DNA of 64,000 nt from NCBI RefSeq assembly GCF_003937945.1, contig NZ_RSEC01000063.1, positions 124,001 through 188,000 of the forward strand. Direction: 5' to 3'. The position numbers and the translations under genes are program-made. This DNA is from Amycolatopsis eburnea (lineage in GTDB: Bacteria; Actinomycetota; Actinomycetes; Mycobacteriales; Pseudonocardiaceae). Under the pieces are notes generated by a model. It made no database searches. It was not told the DNA's origin and worked only from the letters and a program-made list of their open reading frames with translations. Of this stretch, positions 1 to 9,343 are shown in pieces. Position 1 is the stretch's first letter. Every line of letters starts with the position of its first letter.

Positions 1-695
1 CGAGCATCCTGCTGGTCGGCGTCGGCCTGGTGATCCGGCTGCGGATCGAGGAGAGCCCGGTGTTCGCGCGGCTGCGGGACGCCGAAGCCCGCAGCAGCCG
101 TCCGATGGTCGAGGTGCTGCGCGAGCGGCCGCGGGCGCTGCTCGTGGCGTCCGGCAGCTTCATCGCGAACACCGCGATCGGGTACATCTTCCTGGCGTAC
201 CTGCTGTCCTACGGCACATCGGTGCTGAAGATCGACCGGACGACGCTGCTCGTGGTGGTGATCGTCGGCAGCGTGACGTGGCTGGTGAGCATCCTCGCCA
301 CGGCGGCGTGGTCGGACCGCGTGGGCCGCAAACCGGTCTACCTGGCCGGATCGGTGCTGCTGGTGCTCTGGCCGATCCCGTTCTTCCTGCTGGTGGACAC
401 CCGCGTGACGGCGTGGCTGCTCGTGGCGGTGGTGGTGCTGAACGTCGGCCTGGGCGCGACGTACGGGCCGCAGTCGGCGTTGTTCGCGGAGCTGTTCGAA
501 CCGCGCTACCGCTACAGCGGAGCATCGTTCTCGTACGCGGTCGGCGCGGTGCTGGGTGGCGGCTTCGCGCCGTCGATCGCGGTGGCGCTGCAGAGTTCCA
601 CCGGGACGTCGCTTTCGGTGTCGCTCTACCTCGTGGCGACGGCGGTGGTGAGCCTGGTCGCGGTGCTGTTCATCCCGCGGTCACAGCCGGTCTAG
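1..695 (+). CDS. MFS transporter, C-terminal part (MHS metabolite:H+ symporter type)
   Basis: The gene enters from the left edge; the reading frame starts at base 3 and ends with TAG at 693-695. About 230 residues remain, covering roughly the last six transmembrane segments. The opening RIEESPVF, and the later DRVGRKP loop between helices, are typical of metabolite:H+ symporters of the MHS family, which import organic acids, shikimate or betaines across the cytoplasmic membrane. Substrate cannot be told from this half. The stop region overlaps the convergent esterase gene by 15 bases, so the two mRNAs are antisense at their 3' ends. Confidence 0.85.
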   Translation, partial: SILLVGVGLVIRLRIEESPVFARLRDAEARSSRPMVEVLRERPRALLVASGSFIANTAIGYIFLAYLLSYGTSVLKIDRTTLLVVVIVGSVTWLVSILATAAWSDRVGRKPVYLAGSVLLVLWPIPFFLLVDTRVTAWLLVAVVVLNVGLGATYGPQSALFAELFEPRYRYSGASFSYAVGAVLGGGFAPSIAVALQSSTGTSLSVSLYLVATAVVSLVAVLFIPRSQPV

Positions 696-1901
696 GCGGA
701 CGGCGGCGGCCATCCGCTCGTAGCCCGCGTCGCCGGGGTGGAGGTGGTCGCCGGAGTCGTAGGCCGGCAGCAGGGTCAGCGGATCGGCGGGGTCGCGCAG
801 GGCCGCGTCGAAGTCGGCGACGGCGTCGAAGACCCCGCCGGTGCGGATGAACGCGTTCACCGCCTGGCGGGTCGCTTCGAGCGTTTCGTCGTAGACGTGC
901 CAGCCCTTGAACGGCGTGAGCGTGGCACCGACGACCCGGATGCCTCGCGCGTGCGCCTGCGCGACCAACTGGCGGTACGCCGACGTGATCGCGGTGGGGT
1001 CGGTCTGGTGCGGGGTCTGCTGGATGTCGTTGATGCCTTCCAGCACGATGAGCGTCCGCACGCCGCCGACGCTCAGGACGTCGCGGTCGAACCGGGAAAG
1101 CGCGTTCTGGCCCGCGCCGGACCCGGGTACGTCGAGCAGCAGCCGGTTGGCGCTGATGCCCGCGTTCAGCACGCCGAACCGGCCGTGCAGCCGGTCGGCG
1201 AGGTAGTCGGGCCACCGGTGGTTGGCGCCGGCCCGCGACCCGACGCCGTCGGTGATCGAGTCGCCGAGCGCGACGATCGAAGCCTCGGCGCCGCCCTGGA
1301 CGTCGACGCCGGAAACGTAGTGCCACACGGAAGTCTGCTCGGTGTAGGGCGCCCCGGACTCGCTCGCGGCGAAGTCGCCGTCACGGGTGAAGTACGACGT
1401 CTGCGCGGCGGCCGGGTGGTAGGTCACCGGCCCGGACTTCGCCGGCACGTAGGTCGTGACGAGCAGGTTGGCGTCGGCGGGCACCCGCAGTTCGGCGGGA
1501 TCGCTGAGCGCCTCGGCCCCGGCGGGCACGACGACGCCGGCCGCCCCGCCGAAGGTGAGCTCCCGCAGCGTCCCCGGAACGGCGTCCGGCCCGGCGCCCT
1601 GCACGGCGATGGTGACGTGCCCGAAGGTGAGGGGCGAGGCGCCGAAGGCGTTGGAGAGGTGGACGCGGGTCCGCCCGCCGCCGACGCTGGTGTGCACGAC
1701 GTTGCGGATCGAGAAGCCGGGATAGCCGTCCGGCGTGTTCGGCACGGCGGCCGCGGGAGCCGCGGCCCACGTCCCGACCCAGCCGCCGACCGCGTGCTGC
1801 GCGAGGTTCGGGAGAGCGCTTTCCGGATTCGCGCTCCCGGCCGTCGTGAGGAGACCGCACCCCGCCAGGATCGCCGCGCTCACGGCCAGGAAGCGTCGCA
1901 T
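681..1901 (-). CDS. secreted SGNH/GDSL-family esterase
   Basis: A 406-residue exported hydrolase. The N-terminus has a short basic stretch, a hydrophobic core and LAGC near residue 15, so it may be a lipoprotein; a cleavage after TAGSA is the alternative. An N-terminal beta-rich part (about 40-200) precedes the SGNH domain: block I GDSITDG (catalytic Ser), block II NAGISANR, block III GIND, and block V DHLHPGD with the Asp-x-x-His pair. Relatives remove acetyl or other acyl groups from carbohydrates or lipids. No ribosome site is obvious close to the ATG. It converges on and overlaps the upstream transporter gene; in this mixed region the substrate is unknown. Confidence 0.85.
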   Translation of the reverse strand: MRRFLAVSAAILAGCGLLTTAGSANPESALPNLAQHAVGGWVGTWAAAPAAAVPNTPDGYPGFSIRNVVHTSVGGGRTRVHLSNAFGASPLTFGHVTIAVQGAGPDAVPGTLRELTFGGAAGVVVPAGAEALSDPAELRVPADANLLVTTYVPAKSGPVTYHPAAAQTSYFTRDGDFAASESGAPYTEQTSVWHYVSGVDVQGGAEASIVALGDSITDGVGSRAGANHRWPDYLADRLHGRFGVLNAGISANRLLLDVPGSGAGQNALSRFDRDVLSVGGVRTLIVLEGINDIQQTPHQTDPTAITSAYRQLVAQAHARGIRVVGATLTPFKGWHVYDETLEATRQAVNAFIRTGGVFDAVADFDAALRDPADPLTLLPAYDSGDHLHPGDAGYERMAAAVRLDRL

Positions 1902-1993
1902 GTACTCACGGTGTCGCCCTTGCGCCGACCCAGGGACCGCTGATCAGGTGAGCGGACCGGACAGGATCCCGGACAGTTCCGGAACGGCAAGGG

Positions 1994-2034
1994 GCGGGCC
2001 CGTCCGGGATTCTGGGGATGCCGGACGGGCCCGC
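1994..2034. terminator. GC-rich 14-bp hairpin
   Basis: Arms at 1994-2007 and 2021-2034 (GCGGGCCCGTCCGG and its complement) are perfect, with a 13-base loop. It lies between two minus-strand genes, so it could end transcripts of the small gene at 2399-2662. There is no T-run, as usual in actinomycetes. The rest of the 497-base gap 1902-2398 holds only the two palindromes listed next. Confidence 0.5.
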
Positions 2035-2250
2035 GCGAGGTGGCCGTTGCCGCGACGGCCGCTCGCCGGGGCACCCGGTCCCGATCGGGCGGAGGCTGGC
2101 CCGGATCGTTGCGTCGTGGTGACCCCGGAGGGCGGTGCGAGACGCCCTCAACCAGAGCACGGCCCCCGGCCCGCCCGGGTTCAGCGCGCCCCAAGATTTC
2201 TCGCACTCCGTTCCGGGTTCCCCGCCGCCCCGCAGGCCCGCTCGGCAAAG

Positions 2251-2303
2251 GTCTTGAATGAGTCATTCAGGACCTCCGAAGACCTGAATGACTCATTCAA
2301 GAC
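2251..2303. repeat. interspersed palindrome, family A (copy 1)
   Basis: A 21-bp inverted repeat with core TTGAATGAGTCATTCAGG, separated by ACCTCCGAAGA. Copies of the same element occur at 19352-19404 and 36788-36840. It lies in the gap downstream of a minus-strand stop codon. Confidence 0.85.
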
Positions 2304-2345
2304 ACCGCCGCGCCACCCGCGCCGCCCCGGGCACGCCTGAAAGCC

Positions 2346-2392
2346 GTGAAGGCCACCTTGAGGAACTTCAAGTTCCTCAAGGTGGCCTTCAC
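2346..2392. repeat. 47-bp perfect palindrome (family D)
   Basis: Two 23-bp arms flank a single central C at 2369; the core is GAGGAACTTCAAGTTCCTC. It ends 6 bases before the stop codon of the minus-strand gene at 2399, so it forms that gene's 3' hairpin. Only one copy was seen here. Confidence 0.85.
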
Positions 2393-2398
2393 GAACTC

Positions 2399-2662
2399 TC
2401 AAGCGGCGGCGGGAAATCCGCCCAGCGCGACGTGTCCCGCTTCGGTCAGTTCGGCCGGGGCCCACTGGCCCGGCGACGGCGTTCCGACCGCCCGGACCAA
2501 CCCCGCGCGGGCGAGGTCGTGGGCGGTGGTCTGGTCGCAGCACGGGAGCCCGTCCACGCGGAGGTCGGGTTCGCAGCTGCAGCGGAGCTCGGCGCGGCCG
2601 GCCGCGATCGCCTTGAGCATGGCGATCGCGCGGCGGCTCAGCGCGTTCGGGTGGGTGGGCAT
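2399..2662 (-). CDS. small winged-helix-like protein, function unknown
   Basis: An 87-residue protein. The ATG at 2662 is preferred over longer reading-frame starts because GAAAGG lies 8-13 bases before it. The order ALSRRAIAMLKAI, then TTAHDLARAGLVRAV, then LTEAGHVAL resembles a winged-helix DNA-binding fold with a beta-wing before the last helix. Four cysteines (CSC, then CC about 12 residues later) suggest a metal or redox site. It is transcribed away from the fucosidase gene, so it might regulate it; that is only inference from position. Confidence 0.6.
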   Translation of the reverse strand: MPTHPNALSRRAIAMLKAIAAGRAELRCSCEPDLRVDGLPCCDQTTAHDLARAGLVRAVGTPSPGQWAPAELTEAGHVALGGFPAAA

Positions 2663-2767
2663 CGGTCTGGCCTTTCGGTGCGGCTGGTTCGGCGCGGATG
2701 TCGAGTGCTGCAGCTCCTCACCCAGGACCACGCGCCGGTCGTGACCGAGGTTCACTTCGATCGCCTC

Positions 2768-2881
2768 TTGACACCGAGAGGTCCAACGACCAGGGTCAGT
2801 CATCGGATGAATCAGCTCCGCCAACGACAGATTGGCCGACTAGGGGCGAACTCTGTCGTCATTCCGCCGTAGTCATCCGAT
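2768..2881 (+). promoter_or_regulatory. putative promoter and operator of the fucosidase gene
   Basis: TTGACA at 2768-2773 is followed after 17 bases by CAGGGT, a plausible vegetative promoter with a leader of about 90 bases. Just downstream is the perfect palindrome TCATCGGATGA (2800-2810); a second half, TCATCCGAT, lies at 2873-2881 just before the ribosome site. ATCGGATGA and TCATCCGAT are inverted copies, consistent with an operator pair. Confidence 0.35.
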
Positions 2882-2894
2882 CCCTGGAGGTTCA

Positions 2895-5246
2895 ATGACG
2901 ACCTTCCCCCGCCGCCAAGCCCTGGGCATCGCCCTGGGTGGTGCCGTGGCCCTGACCGCCGCCGGCCTGACCCCGGCGGGTGCCGCGATCCCCGTCGACG
3001 CCGTGGCCGACGACGCCGGCACCCCGATCGTCCCGCCGCCGCCACCCGTTCCCGTTACCCTCGACGCCTGGTTCACCAACGACGGCATCGACAGCGCGTC
3101 GGCCACCGGGGGTGACTTCGACGGGTCCGGGTACACCTTCCCGGCCGAGCACCTGCCCGCCGGGCAGACCACCACCGTCGGCGGGGTGCCGTTCAAGCTC
3201 GGCTCAGCCGCCGCCGGCGCGAAGAACAACATCGCCGCCACCGGCCAGCGGGTCGACCTGCCGAAGGGGCGCTACTTCGTCGCGTACTTCCTGGTCGCGG
3301 GCAGCTACGGCACCGCGGGCGGCACCGCGACCGTGCACTACGCCGACGGCACCACCAGCACCGGCTCGCTCTCCGGCCCCGACTGGTACACCGGCACCGG
3401 CGCGCTCGTCTCGCCGTTCCGCTACGCACCCGGCGGCGTCGTCGACAACAACCCCGTTTCGCTCGCCACCGGCCAGGTCTGGGTCGACCCCGCCCGCGAA
3501 GCCGTCGCGGTGACGTTGCCGACCACCGCGAACCCCGCGCCCAACGTCGCCAGCCTGCACGTCTTCGCGCTCACCCTGCAGCCGGTCGCCGTGGGGCGCT
3601 CGGCGCTCGTGCTCGACAGCCGGTCGACGGCGAACCTGCTCACCGACGGCGGCCCGCAGGCCGCGGAAGCGACGATCGTCAACGCCGGCACCGTGTGGCT
3701 CGGGGCCCGCGACGCCGTGACCGTCACCGTCGACGTCCCCGGCGGCCGGACCACCGTCCCGGCGGCCATCCGCGCGCTGGCGCCGGGGGAGCAGGCCACC
3801 GTGCGGCTCGGGCTCGCGCCGAACGCGTCCGTGCCGCCCGGCACCACCGCCACCGGCCAGGTCCGCGTCACGGCCGGCCGCGGCACGCTCGCCACGCAGC
3901 AGGTGCCGATCACCCTCGGCGTCCCGGACTTCCGCCCGACCGACGCCTCGCTGTCGACGCACCGCGCGCCCTATTGGTTCACCGACAGCAAGTTCGGCAT
4001 CTTCATCCACTGGGGCGTCTACGCCGTGCCCGCGTGGGCGCCAGTGGGGCAGCAGTACGCCGAGTGGTACTGGCAGAACCAGCAGGACCCCCACGGCGCC
4101 ACCTACGCCTACCACCGCCAGAAGTACGGCGAGAACTTCACCTACGACGACTTCATCCCGCTGTTCACCGCCGAGAAGTTCGACCCGCGCACCTGGCTGA
4201 ACCTGATCGCGGACGCCGGCGCCGAATACTACGTCCTGACCTCCAAGCACCACGACGGCTTCGCGTTGTGGGACACCAAGGTCAGCGACCGCAACTCCGT
4301 CAAGCTCGGCCCGAAGCGCAACGTCATCGCCGAGCTGTTCGCGGCCTCCCGGAAGTACACGCCCCAGCTGCGCAACGGCCTGTACTTCTCGCTGCCCGAG
4401 TGGTTCAACCCGGACAACCCGTGGATGGGCCACGCGCCGCGCAACCCGTACACCGGCGCGGCGCTGCCCTACACCGGCTACACCGCGGGCAAGGACTTCG
4501 TCCGCGACTACCAGGCGCCGCAGGTGCTCGAGCTGATCTCGGAGTTCGACCCGGACGTCCTGTGGTTCGACATCGGGGGCGTCAACGACAGCCGGACCGT
4601 GCTCACCGAGTACTTCAACCGCGCGAAGAACCGCAAGCGCCCCAAGGACGTCACCTACAACGACCGCGGCGGCATCCCGGACCACGACTTCACGACGCCG
4701 GAGTACACGACGTACCCGAACACCGTGGTGGCGAAGTGGGAGGCGAGCCGCGGCCTCGACCCGTTCTCCTACGGCTACAACCGCGCGACCCCGGACGACC
4801 GGTACATGACGGCGGAGGAGGTCGTCCGGACGCTGGTCGACATCGTGTCGAAGAACGGCAACTTCCTGCTCGACATCGGCCCGGACTTCGACGGCACCAT
4901 CCCGGACGTCATGCAGCGCCACCTGCGCGACGCCGGCGCGTGGCTGAAGGTCAACGGCGAAGCCATCTACGGCACGACGTACTGGTCGCGCATGGCGCAG
5001 CTCGGCGACCTGCGGTTCACCGTCAAGCAGAACGAGGCGTTCTACGTGCATTCCCTCGCCGCCCCGGGCAGCAGGCTCGTGGTCGACGCGCCGGTGCCGA
5101 TCCGCGCCGGCGACCGGGTGAGCCTGCTCGGCTACCGCGGGAACCTGCACTGGACGGTGGAAAACGGCTCGCTGGTGATCGACGTCCCGGCCGCAGCCCG
5201 GCAGTCCGGCCGTTACGCGTGGGTGTTCAAGATCGCCTGGAGCTAG
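2895..5246 (+). CDS. secreted GH29 alpha-L-fucosidase
   Basis: A 783-residue enzyme predicted to release terminal L-fucose from glycans outside the cell. The N-terminus is a twin-arginine (Tat) signal (RR at residues 6-7, hydrophobic stretch, then PAGA). Residues about 45-180 form a beta-sandwich-like domain and about 230-345 an NEW3-like spacer. The GH29 barrel starts near 356 with FIHWGVYAVPAW and includes LTSKHHDGFALWD. The expected nucleophile is Asp559 in LWFDIGG. The start is fixed by GGAGG 7 bases before the ATG. Its stop overlaps the convergent pobA stop by four bases. Xyloglucan side chains can carry fucose in plants, so it may complement the GH74 enzyme in this window; that link is inference. 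Confidence 0.92.
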   Translation: MTTFPRRQALGIALGGAVALTAAGLTPAGAAIPVDAVADDAGTPIVPPPPPVPVTLDAWFTNDGIDSASATGGDFDGSGYTFPAEHLPAGQTTTVGGVPFKLGSAAAGAKNNIAATGQRVDLPKGRYFVAYFLVAGSYGTAGGTATVHYADGTTSTGSLSGPDWYTGTGALVSPFRYAPGGVVDNNPVSLATGQVWVDPAREAVAVTLPTTANPAPNVASLHVFALTLQPVAVGRSALVLDSRSTANLLTDGGPQAAEATIVNAGTVWLGARDAVTVTVDVPGGRTTVPAAIRALAPGEQATVRLGLAPNASVPPGTTATGQVRVTAGRGTLATQQVPITLGVPDFRPTDASLSTHRAPYWFTDSKFGIFIHWGVYAVPAWAPVGQQYAEWYWQNQQDPHGATYAYHRQKYGENFTYDDFIPLFTAEKFDPRTWLNLIADAGAEYYVLTSKHHDGFALWDTKVSDRNSVKLGPKRNVIAELFAASRKYTPQLRNGLYFSLPEWFNPDNPWMGHAPRNPYTGAALPYTGYTAGKDFVRDYQAPQVLELISEFDPDVLWFDIGGVNDSRTVLTEYFNRAKNRKRPKDVTYNDRGGIPDHDFTTPEYTTYPNTVVAKWEASRGLDPFSYGYNRATPDDRYMTAEEVVRTLVDIVSKNGNFLLDIGPDFDGTIPDVMQRHLRDAGAWLKVNGEAIYGTTYWSRMAQLGDLRFTVKQNEAFYVHSLAAPGSRLVVDAPVPIRAGDRVSLLGYRGNLHWTVENGSLVIDVPAAARQSGRYAWVFKIAWS

Positions 5247-6427
5247 AAATCGGCGTTCTTGCCGATGTACAGCTCCGCGAACGCCGCCGCGGCCGCGGGC
5301 GAACCCAGCAGGCGGCGCATCCGGGCTTCCGCGATGCGCGCCTGGAACGGGTTCTCGCCCGTGGCCGCGGTGTGGTGGAAGATGTCTGACAGCCACTGGG
5401 AAAACTCCTGGTACTGCCACACCAGCGGCAGGCACGCGGCGGAGTACCCGGCCAGTTTCGCGGAATCGCCCGCGTAGTGGGCTTCGAAGGCCTCCGCGAG
5501 CAGGAAAGCGTCGTGCAGAGCCAGGTTCATGCCCTTGGCCGCGATCGGCGCGACCAGGTGCGCCGACTCGCCCGCCAGGTACAGGCGGCCGTGCGCCATC
5601 GGCTCGACGACGTAGTTGTGCATGTCGAGGACGCGCTTCTCGATCAGCCGCCCCTCGGTGATCGGGCCGTCCGGCACGGCCAGCCGCGCCTGCAGCTCGC
5701 GCCAGACGCGCTCGTCGGGCCAGTCCGCCTCGGTCTCGCCCGCCGCCGTCTGCAGGTAGAACCGGGTGACGTCGGGCGTGCGGGCCATGTGCGCGCCGAA
5801 CCCGCGCGGGTGGATGCCGAACAGGACGCCGTCGGCGGACGGCGGTGCCTCCGCGAGCAGGGCCAGCCAGCCGATTCCGTAGTCGTGGTGGGCTTTCACG
5901 GTGGTTTCCGGTGGCAGGTACCCCTGCGTGACGCCGCGGGCGCCGTCGCAGCCCGCGATGAAGTCGCAGTCGATCCGGTGCTCGTCCCCACCGGCCCGGA
6001 ACGTGACGGCGGGGGAGTCCGACGTCAGGTCGTGCAACTCGACGTCCGAGACCTCGAAGACGGCCTCACCGCCCGCGTCGGTGTACTGCGCGACCAGGTC
6101 GGTCACCAGAAGCTGTTGCGGGTAGACGAAATGCCGCTGCCCGGTGACGTCGCCGTAGCGGAAGCGGTGCCGCCGCCCGGCGAAGCGGAACTCGAACTCC
6201 GCGTGCTGGGGCGCCTTCGCGACGAGCCGCTCGCCCAGGCCCCGCTGCTCGAGCCCGCGGACCGCCCACTCCTCGATGAACCCGGCCCGCGGCCGCTGCT
6301 CGACGAACGCCCGGCTTTCCCGCTCCAGCAGCACGCACGGGATGCCCGCGCGCCGCAGCAGGTTCGCCACCGTGAGTCCGGCCGGGCCCGCCCCCACCAC
6401 GGCCACCGCCGTGCGCCTCGCCACCAT
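5243..6427 (-). CDS. pobA: 4-hydroxybenzoate 3-monooxygenase
   Basis: A 394-residue flavoprotein of normal family length that converts 4-hydroxybenzoate to protocatechuate with NAD(P)H and O2, feeding the beta-ketoadipate route. Visible motifs are the FAD-binding GAGPAG at the N-terminus, the RPRAGFIEEWAV segment characteristic of PobA, the central CDGARGV (DG motif), and GESAHLVAPIAAKGMNLA (the second FAD motif). No pca genes and no pobR-type regulator lie beside it. There is no clear ribosome site before the ATG. Confidence 0.92.
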   Translation of the reverse strand: MVARRTAVAVVGAGPAGLTVANLLRRAGIPCVLLERESRAFVEQRPRAGFIEEWAVRGLEQRGLGERLVAKAPQHAEFEFRFAGRRHRFRYGDVTGQRHFVYPQQLLVTDLVAQYTDAGGEAVFEVSDVELHDLTSDSPAVTFRAGGDEHRIDCDFIAGCDGARGVTQGYLPPETTVKAHHDYGIGWLALLAEAPPSADGVLFGIHPRGFGAHMARTPDVTRFYLQTAAGETEADWPDERVWRELQARLAVPDGPITEGRLIEKRVLDMHNYVVEPMAHGRLYLAGESAHLVAPIAAKGMNLALHDAFLLAEAFEAHYAGDSAKLAGYSAACLPLVWQYQEFSQWLSDIFHHTAATGENPFQARIAEARMRRLLGSPAAAAAFAELYIGKNADF

Positions 6428-6460
6428 GGGCCCGAGGGTAGCGCGAACCGGACGAACCGT

Positions 6461-7954
6461 TCAGTAGAACTGGCGCAGCCGCCGCCACGCGACGGACCAC
6501 GGCTTGGTCAGCGTGCACAGCGAGAGGACGACGCCGTTCTCGTCGTTGTCCACCCCGCCCGCCGTGAAGTGCTTGGCGACCGGACGGCACCCGGTGATCA
6601 GCCGCGCCGCGGGGGAACCGCGTTCGAAGCCGCCGACGAGCAGCACCGGCCCGACCAGCCGGTCCGGCGGCGGGCCCCAGTCCGCGTAGGACATGTGCGG
6701 GGAGTACGGCCGCGGCAGCCCGAGCTCCGGCCCGTAGCGCTCGATCGCCCCGGCTTCCCCGTAGTTGCCCGCGACGATCACCGCGGTGTCGCGTTCGGTG
6801 GCGGGGATCCGCTGCCAGGCGGCGGCCACGCTGCCCGCGAACTCCGGCCAGCCGACCTGCTCGCCGGGCTCCTTGTTCATGGCCAGCAGGACGCCGTTCA
6901 ACGCCGGCGGCGGCACCACGGGGAGTCCGATGAGGACGGACACCACCACGCACACCGCGGCGGCCGCGCCGGTGAGCGCGCGCCGGGTCAGCCCACCCCG
7001 GCCCAGCCACCGCAGCACCGGCTCCGCGCCGAGCGCCACCAGCGGCAGCAGCAGCGGGATGGAGTAGTACGGTTTCCCGCCCACCACCAGCAGTTCGAGG
7101 CAGACCACGGGGTACGCGATCGTGAGCGCACGCGCCCAGCGCAGCCGGGGATCACGCCACGGCCGCACGAGCCCGGCGACCCAGACCGGCACCAGCACGG
7201 GCGAGAGCAGGACCAGTTGCATCGGCACGAACAACGCGCGGTTCTCGCCGCCGTCGTCCGCGCTGATCCCGCCGGCGACGGTGAGCATCGGCCAGTCGTG
7301 GGCCGCCTGCCAGGCCACGACGGGCGCGGCGAGCACCACGGCGAGCCCGATGCCGCCCGCGAGCCACCAGGTCCGGAACACCCGGCGCGGCCCGGCGGCG
7401 GCGACGCCGATCCCGAGCCCGGACAGCAGGAGCAGCACCAGCCACTTGTTCGCCAGCCCGACCCCGGCGGCGGCGCCGGCCGCGAGCCACCACCGGCCGT
7501 CGCCGGCCCGCAGCAGCTTCAGCCCGAAGAGCGTGATCAGCGACCACAGCAGGAGGTCCGCGGAGTTGGTGGCCAGCATGTGCGACACGACCAGGACGTA
7601 GGAGGACAACGCCGTCGCGATCGCGCTGAACAGCTGGACCCCGCGCCCGCCGCCGAATTCGCGGGCGAGCAGCGCCACCACCACGACGGTCGCCATGCCC
7701 AGCAAGGTCGCGATGACCCGGAGACCGGCGGGAGTTTCGCCGAACACCGCGGTCGACGCTCGGGCGAGCCACGGCGTGAGCGGCGGGTTGTCGACGTAAC
7801 CCCAGTCCGGGCGGCGGCCCGACGCGACGAAGTACAGCTCGTCGCGGTGGAAGCCGTACCGGCCGGACAGCGCGGTCAGCACGGCCGCCTGGACGGCGAC
7901 GACGATCCCCACCGGCAGCGCGGCGAACCGCGGCAGCCCGCGTTGCTCCCCCAT
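6461..7954 (-). CDS. GT39/ArnT-like membrane glycosyltransferase
   Basis: A 497-residue multi-spanning protein with about eleven hydrophobic segments. The first periplasmic loop has YGFHRDELYF and YVDNPPLTPWLAR, the Asp-Glu signature of dolichyl-phosphate-mannose mannosyltransferase/ArnT-type enzymes, which move sugars from polyprenyl-phosphate donors to lipids, proteins or wall polymers on the outer face of the membrane. GGGGAGG precedes the ATG. The acceptor is unknown. It lies 33 bases upstream of pobA on the same strand, but the functions are unrelated. Confidence 0.85.
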   Translation of the reverse strand: MGEQRGLPRFAALPVGIVVAVQAAVLTALSGRYGFHRDELYFVASGRRPDWGYVDNPPLTPWLARASTAVFGETPAGLRVIATLLGMATVVVVALLAREFGGGRGVQLFSAIATALSSYVLVVSHMLATNSADLLLWSLITLFGLKLLRAGDGRWWLAAGAAAGVGLANKWLVLLLLSGLGIGVAAAGPRRVFRTWWLAGGIGLAVVLAAPVVAWQAAHDWPMLTVAGGISADDGGENRALFVPMQLVLLSPVLVPVWVAGLVRPWRDPRLRWARALTIAYPVVCLELLVVGGKPYYSIPLLLPLVALGAEPVLRWLGRGGLTRRALTGAAAAVCVVVSVLIGLPVVPPPALNGVLLAMNKEPGEQVGWPEFAGSVAAAWQRIPATERDTAVIVAGNYGEAGAIERYGPELGLPRPYSPHMSYADWGPPPDRLVGPVLLVGGFERGSPAARLITGCRPVAKHFTAGGVDNDENGVVLSLCTLTKPWSVAWRRLRQFY

Positions 7955-7993
7955 GGAGCCTCCCCTCGGCGTGCGGGGATCGTACGCCGGTGC

Positions 7994-9286
7994 TCACGCT
8001 CCCGGGAGCGCTCCGACGAATTCGCCGCCGGCGTCCGCGACCAGCTCGGCCAGGGTCTGCGCGCGCCGGATCGGCGTGAACCGGACCTCGCCGCGCTCGG
8101 AGACGGTGAAACCGTGCACGGCCGGGCGGGGGAGCGTGTTGTAGGCGTAGTGCGCGCCGAAGTAGTACGCGCCGGTGTCGTGGGCGACGACCAGGTCGCC
8201 GGGCTCCAGCAGCGGCAGGGACCGTTCGCGGGCCAGGAGGTCGCCCGCGAAGCACAGCGGACCGGCGATGTCCTGCGGCACCCCGGGCCCGGTCTTGGGG
8301 GTGCCGTCGGGGTGGAGCGCGGTCAGCCGCAGCGGCCAGTGCTCCGGCTGGAGCACGGTGCGGGCGGCGACCTGGGCACCGGCGTGCGTCACGGCGATGG
8401 GCCGGCCGCCCGCGACCTTCGTGTACTCGACGGCGCTGACCAGGAACCCGCTCTTCGCCAGCAGGGACCGGCCGAACTCGGTGACGAAGCCGTAGCGCCC
8501 GTCGGCGAGGGCGGGGACTCGCGCCAGCAACGTCGCGACGTAGTCGGCGTGGGTGAACCCGGGCTCGTCGGAGACGAAGTTCACCGGCAGGCCGCCGCCG
8601 AGGTCGAGGCTGGTGACCTGCCGGAACCCGGCTTCGGCGTTGATCTCTTCGGCCAGCGCGTGCGCGGCGGCGACGCCCTCGGCCATCAGCTCCGGCGGGC
8701 AGCCCTGCGAGCCGACGTGGACGTGCAGCCGCGTCAGCCACGGGCGGCGCGCGAACGCCTCTTTCACGAGATTCCGGTTGTCGCGCAGGGGAACGCCGAA
8801 CTTCGACGTCGTGGTCGCGGTGCTGGTGTCGCCGATCCGCCCCGCCCCGACCTGCGGGTTGATCCGCAGGCCGAGCACCGAGCGCGGGGCCGGCCCGACG
8901 AGCCCGTCGAGCCGGGCCAGCTCCTGGAAGTTGTCCGCGTTGACCGCGGTGCCTTCGGCGAGGGCGTGCGCGAGTTCGGCGGTGGTCTTGGCGGGGGAGT
9001 CGAGGACCAGCCGCGGGCCGCGAATTCCGGCCGCTTCGGCGACGGCGGTCTCGCCGGGGCTCGCGACCTCGGCGTCGACCCCGAGGTCGCCGAGGTAGCG
9101 CAGCAGCGGCGCGAGGCCGCACGCCTTGACGGCGACCGTGTGCTGGACGCGGCCCAGGGGCGCGAAGGCCTTCGTCAGGTCCTCGACGGCTTCGCGGATC
9201 CCGGCGAGGTCGACGAACCCGGCCAGCGGGTCGGCGAGGTGGTGGCCGGCGGCGAGGGCGCGGAGCTTGCGTTCGGTGCGGTTCAC
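7994..9286 (-). CDS. type III PLP decarboxylase (LysA-like)
   Basis: A 430-residue fold-type III PLP enzyme resembling diaminopimelate or ornithine/arginine decarboxylases. Lys54 in AVKACG is the likely Schiff-base residue; HVHVGSQG, SLDLGGGLPV (phosphate binding), TEFGRS and the C-terminal CFAGD and GAYYFGAHYAYN segments complete the active site. A GTG start at 9286 is chosen because similarity begins there; GGAGG lies almost against it, so a leaderless or weakly initiated message is possible. It is divergent from a LysR regulator over 81 bases, so its expression is probably tied to that regulator's ligand. The amino-acid substrate is unresolved. Confidence 0.8.
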   Translation of the reverse strand: MNRTERKLRALAAGHHLADPLAGFVDLAGIREAVEDLTKAFAPLGRVQHTVAVKACGLAPLLRYLGDLGVDAEVASPGETAVAEAAGIRGPRLVLDSPAKTTAELAHALAEGTAVNADNFQELARLDGLVGPAPRSVLGLRINPQVGAGRIGDTSTATTTSKFGVPLRDNRNLVKEAFARRPWLTRLHVHVGSQGCPPELMAEGVAAAHALAEEINAEAGFRQVTSLDLGGGLPVNFVSDEPGFTHADYVATLLARVPALADGRYGFVTEFGRSLLAKSGFLVSAVEYTKVAGGRPIAVTHAGAQVAARTVLQPEHWPLRLTALHPDGTPKTGPGVPQDIAGPLCFAGDLLARERSLPLLEPGDLVVAHDTGAYYFGAHYAYNTLPRPAVHGFTVSERGEVRFTPIRRAQTLAELVADAGGEFVGALPGA

Positions 9287-9343
9287 CCCTCCAGGACAGC
9301 GTGCGCGGCCGGTCCGGGTCCAAGACTTCGTCCTTCTGGTGTC

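Noticed and set aside
1811..1824. CebR-like site GGAGAGCGCTTTCC inside the esterase gene
   Set aside because: Only the AGCGCT core matches, the arms are imperfect, and it lies about 80 bases inside the coding sequence.
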